Positions 62,027 through 64,000 of a DNA stretch of 64,000 nt are shown here, one piece after another (the first letter of the stretch is position 1; each line of letters begins with the position of its first letter). The DNA lies in the NCBI RefSeq assembly GCF_015482775.1, contig NZ_CP058214.1:3586501-3650500 (forward strand). Reading direction: 5' to 3'. The translations under genes were made by a program, and so were the position numbers. Source of the DNA: Kaustia mangrovi (GTDB taxonomy: Bacteria > Pseudomonadota > Alphaproteobacteria > Rhizobiales > Im1). The notes beneath the pieces were generated by a model. That model was not told the DNA's origin. It ran no database searches and saw only the letters and a list, made by a program, of their open reading frames with translations.

Positions 62027-62965
62027 TCACGGCGTCGCCGTGGCCCACAGGGCGAGCGAGACCGTCACGATGGACAGCGCCGTGCCGAGCGCGATGGCGC
62101 CGGAGACGGCGGCGGCGCCGGCGCGGTACTGCGTGGAGAACACGAAGCTGTTGATGCCGGTGGGCGCGGCGGCGAACACCACCGCGACCGCCGTCCAGAC
62201 CGGCGGCAGGGCGAACACCTCCGCCGCCAGCACCCACACCACAAGCGGATGCACCACGAGCTTGACGGCGGTGATGGCGAGGGCGGCGCGCCCCGCCGCG
62301 CGCACGCCGTAGCCGGCGAGCCCTAGGCCCATGGCGAACAGCGCCGTGGGGACGGCCGCGTCCGCCAGCATGTCGACAAGCGTCTGTGCCGCCGTCGGCA
62401 GGGAAAGCCCCGTCAGGCGCCAGAGCACGCCGGCTGCGAGCCCGATGACGATGGGGTTCTTGACGAGGCCGCTCAGCACATTGACCACGAGCCGTGCGCG
62501 CAGGCCGCCGGACTGGCTGGCAAGCTCCATCTGGAGCGTCGCGGCGAACGCCATGATCGGCAGGTGGATGGAGAGGATCAGGAACAGCGGCAGCGCCCCC
62601 CGGTCCCCGATCACCGCGAAGATCAGCGGCAGGCCGAGGAGCACCGTGTTGGAATAGGCGCTGGCCACGCCGGCGCCTGCCGCCGCCAGCGGCGAGCCGC
62701 CAAGCGCGTGGCGCACGAGCCCCCAGCCCATGAGCCAGGCCACCGCGACGCCCCCGAAATAGGCCGCCCACAAGGCCCATGGCGAGACGGCGGGAACCTC
62801 CACCGCCGCCATGGTGCGGAACAGCAGCGCCGGGGTGGCGATGGTGAAGACGAAGGCGGTCAGCCCGCCCGTCACCGATTGCGCGATCAGCCCCGAGCGC
62901 GACGCCAGATAGCCGAGCGCGATGAGGCCGAAGACGGGGATGACCGTGTTGATGACTTGTTCCAT
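62027..62965 (-). CDS. AEC-family (auxin efflux carrier-like) transporter
   Basis: A 312-residue membrane protein with ten hydrophobic segments. Landmarks are VINTVIPVFGLIALGYLASR at the N-terminus, SAYSNTVLLGLPLIFAVIGD in the fifth helix (N-x-x-x-L-G-x-P motif), NVLSGLVKNPIVIGLAAGVL in the middle and FAAAPTGINSFVFSTQYRAG toward the end. The AEC family exports small organic acids such as malonate or malate. It stands alone between a REP-like repeat and the divergent methyltransferase gene. Confidence 0.92.
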   Translation of the reverse strand: MEQVINTVIPVFGLIALGYLASRSGLIAQSVTGGLTAFVFTIATPALLFRTMAAVEVPAVSPWALWAAYFGGVAVAWLMGWGLVRHALGGSPLAAAGAGVASAYSNTVLLGLPLIFAVIGDRGALPLFLILSIHLPIMAFAATLQMELASQSGGLRARLVVNVLSGLVKNPIVIGLAAGVLWRLTGLSLPTAAQTLVDMLADAAVPTALFAMGLGLAGYGVRAAGRAALAITAVKLVVHPLVVWVLAAEVFALPPVWTAVAVVFAAAPTGINSFVFSTQYRAGAAAVSGAIALGTALSIVTVSLALWATATP

Positions 62966-63035
62966 GGGCTCGCCGGAGACGGTGGATCGGGGGCGGGGGG
63001 TTCAACTTTCCGCTCCGGGCGCTATAGTGCGCCCC

Positions 63036-63692
63036 ATGCCTGAGAACAAGACACCCGATATTGCAGGGCAGACGCCGGAGCAGCTCCTGGCGCGCGCCTA
63101 TCACCTGAAGGATCTCAACGAAGCGCTCGATCTTTATCGCGATTGGGCAGGGACTTACGACGAGGCAATGGTCGACGGGCTGGGCTTCGTCGCCCCGCGC
63201 GTCATGGCCTCGCGCCTTGCCCGCCATCTGAAAAACCCCGACGGCGCCATTCTCGACATCGGCTGCGGAACGGGCCTCGTGGGCGAGGCGCTGTCCTCGC
63301 TCGGCTTCCGCGTGATCGACGGCCTCGACATCTCCACCGACATGCTCGAGGAGGCGGGCAAGCGCGGCGTCTACAGAAACCTCCTCGACGCCGATCTCAC
63401 CGGAACGCTTCCGTTGGACACCGCCGCCTACGATGCCGGCATCTGCACCGGCACCTTCACCCACGCCCATGTCGGCGCGGAGGCGCTCGACGAGATCCTG
63501 CGGGCGATTCGTCCGGGCGGGCTTTTCGCCTGCACCATCCACAAGGATGTCTGGCAGCCCATGGGGTTTGCCGACAAGCTGGAGGCGCTCAAGGCCGGCG
63601 GCGCGATCCGCGAGGTCGAGGTGCAGGACGGGCCGTACTACAAGACGTCCGAACAGCCCGACGGAAAATATGTACTGATCGAGCGGCTGTAA
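63036..63692 (+). CDS. Class I SAM-dependent methyltransferase
   Basis: A 218-residue methyltransferase. Motif I is AILDIGCGTGLVGEAL (SAM-binding, about 72-87), and the acidic residue of motif II follows in IDGLDISTDML; post-motif segments DAGICTGTFTHAHVG and RAIRPGGLFACTIHKDVW are regular. The substrate is unknown. The N-terminal ARAYHLKDLNEALDLYRDWA resembles Williams-Beuren/TPR-like methyltransferases in alphaproteobacteria. The ATG at 63036 is chosen; codons upstream overlap the divergent region. Confidence 0.9.
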   Translation: MPENKTPDIAGQTPEQLLARAYHLKDLNEALDLYRDWAGTYDEAMVDGLGFVAPRVMASRLARHLKNPDGAILDIGCGTGLVGEALSSLGFRVIDGLDISTDMLEEAGKRGVYRNLLDADLTGTLPLDTAAYDAGICTGTFTHAHVGAEALDEILRAIRPGGLFACTIHKDVWQPMGFADKLEALKAGGAIREVEVQDGPYYKTSEQPDGKYVLIERL

Positions 63693-63771
63693 GGGAGTTT
63701 TGCAGCGCAGCATCGGTTGGTATAGTAGCGCCCTGTCGATCAATCATATCAAAAGGGATGGGGCGGAAACC

Positions 63772-64000
63772 ATGAGCCTGGCCGAGGACGTTGCACTGCA
63801 AGACGCGCTTCTGGACGACATCGTCGCCTTGACGGCGGAGGCGGCCGCGGGCGCGGCCCGCGTCTACGATTGCGCGCGCAGCCAGGTTGCCGGCGCGGTC
63901 AGCGCGGATGGCCGCGTCTCCTCCGCCCTGCTCGAGCGCGAACAGGCGAAAGCCCATGGGCTTGCCTGGCTTGCCACGACGGTGGAGACGCTGCGCCAAC
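63772..64000 (+). CDS. Probable acyl-CoA dehydrogenase, N-terminal fragment
   Basis: The first 76 codons of a gene that runs off the window. The N-terminus is helical and Ala-rich (LAEDVALQDALLDDIVALTA). The later segment EREQAKAHGLAWLATTVETL resembles the N-terminal extension of an acyl-CoA dehydrogenase subgroup (AHGLAWxATY pattern). The flavin-binding and catalytic parts are outside the window, so the call rests on this short motif from memory. ATG 63772 is preceded by GGGATGGGGCGGAAAC. Confidence 0.5.
   Translation, partial: MSLAEDVALQDALLDDIVALTAEAAAGAARVYDCARSQVAGAVSADGRVSSALLEREQAKAHGLAWLATTVETLRQ

Overview
The window is GC-rich, gene-dense DNA from an alphaproteobacterium. The families present (TctCBA, Liv and AbrB transporters, GntR/FCD regulators, a DUF58/MoxR/DUF4159 operon, DUF1285, REP-like palindromes) suit the Hyphomicrobiales and relatives, but the genus cannot be read from it. 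No rRNA, tRNA, CRISPR, prophage or insertion sequence was recognised. The first gene (SDR) and the last (probable acyl-CoA dehydrogenase) are cut by the window edges.

Region 1 (1-9.7 kb) looks like an organic-acid uptake and catabolism locus. A minus-strand operon (CaiB CoA-transferase, crotonase-fold protein, LhgO-like FAD oxidoreductase) diverges from a GntR regulator followed by a TctCBA tripartite transporter and an AbrB-family membrane protein. A perfect 11-bp inverted repeat lies between the divergent units. Region 2 (9.7-19.1 kb) holds two paralogous small lipoproteins, an L,D-transpeptidase and an orphan glycine-betaine-type binding protein. Diverging from these is a TetR gene that runs by overlap into a branched-chain-amino-acid-type ABC transporter (binding protein, LivHMGF) and an amidohydrolase. 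Region 3 (19.2-27.7 kb) is mixed housekeeping and accessory: AhpC, a DsbB variant with two tiny membrane proteins, LysR diverging from a PNPOx-like protein, a diacylglycerol-kinase-like protein, a second AbrB protein, a BcsS-like outer-membrane protein and a YbaK-type deacylase.

Region 4 (28.0-47.0 kb) is the highlight: an extended sphingolipid island. The plus-strand operon has an acyl-AMP ligase, a ceramide-reductase-like SDR, a dedicated acyl carrier protein and serine palmitoyltransferase. A GNAT-type candidate ceramide synthase lies 10 kb away. Around this core are a ceramide-kinase-like protein, a possible Tam41-like nucleotidyltransferase, a CDP-alcohol phosphatidyltransferase, two sugar/alcohol-phosphate nucleotidyltransferases, a metallophosphoesterase, a HIT protein, an AspH/LpxO-type dioxygenase, a DegT aminotransferase, an ABC exporter and an LptF/LptG pair outside its usual lpt setting. 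Together these could make ceramide, modify its acyl chain, attach a phospho-head group through a CDP-activated intermediate, and move the product across the envelope. An orphan PemK/MazF-like toxin gene sits inside the island.

Region 5 (47.1-64 kb) is mostly housekeeping: Nudix, glutathionyl-hydroquinone reductase, GNAT, the MoxR-DUF58-BatA/DUF4159 membrane operon, DUF1285-CoA pyrophosphatase-CCA tRNA nucleotidyltransferase, a stand-alone form II CoxL-like molybdenum hydroxylase subunit, an AEC transporter and a methyltransferase. Two REP-like palindrome pairs of one family (47.7 and 61.9 kb) have opposite internal arrangement.
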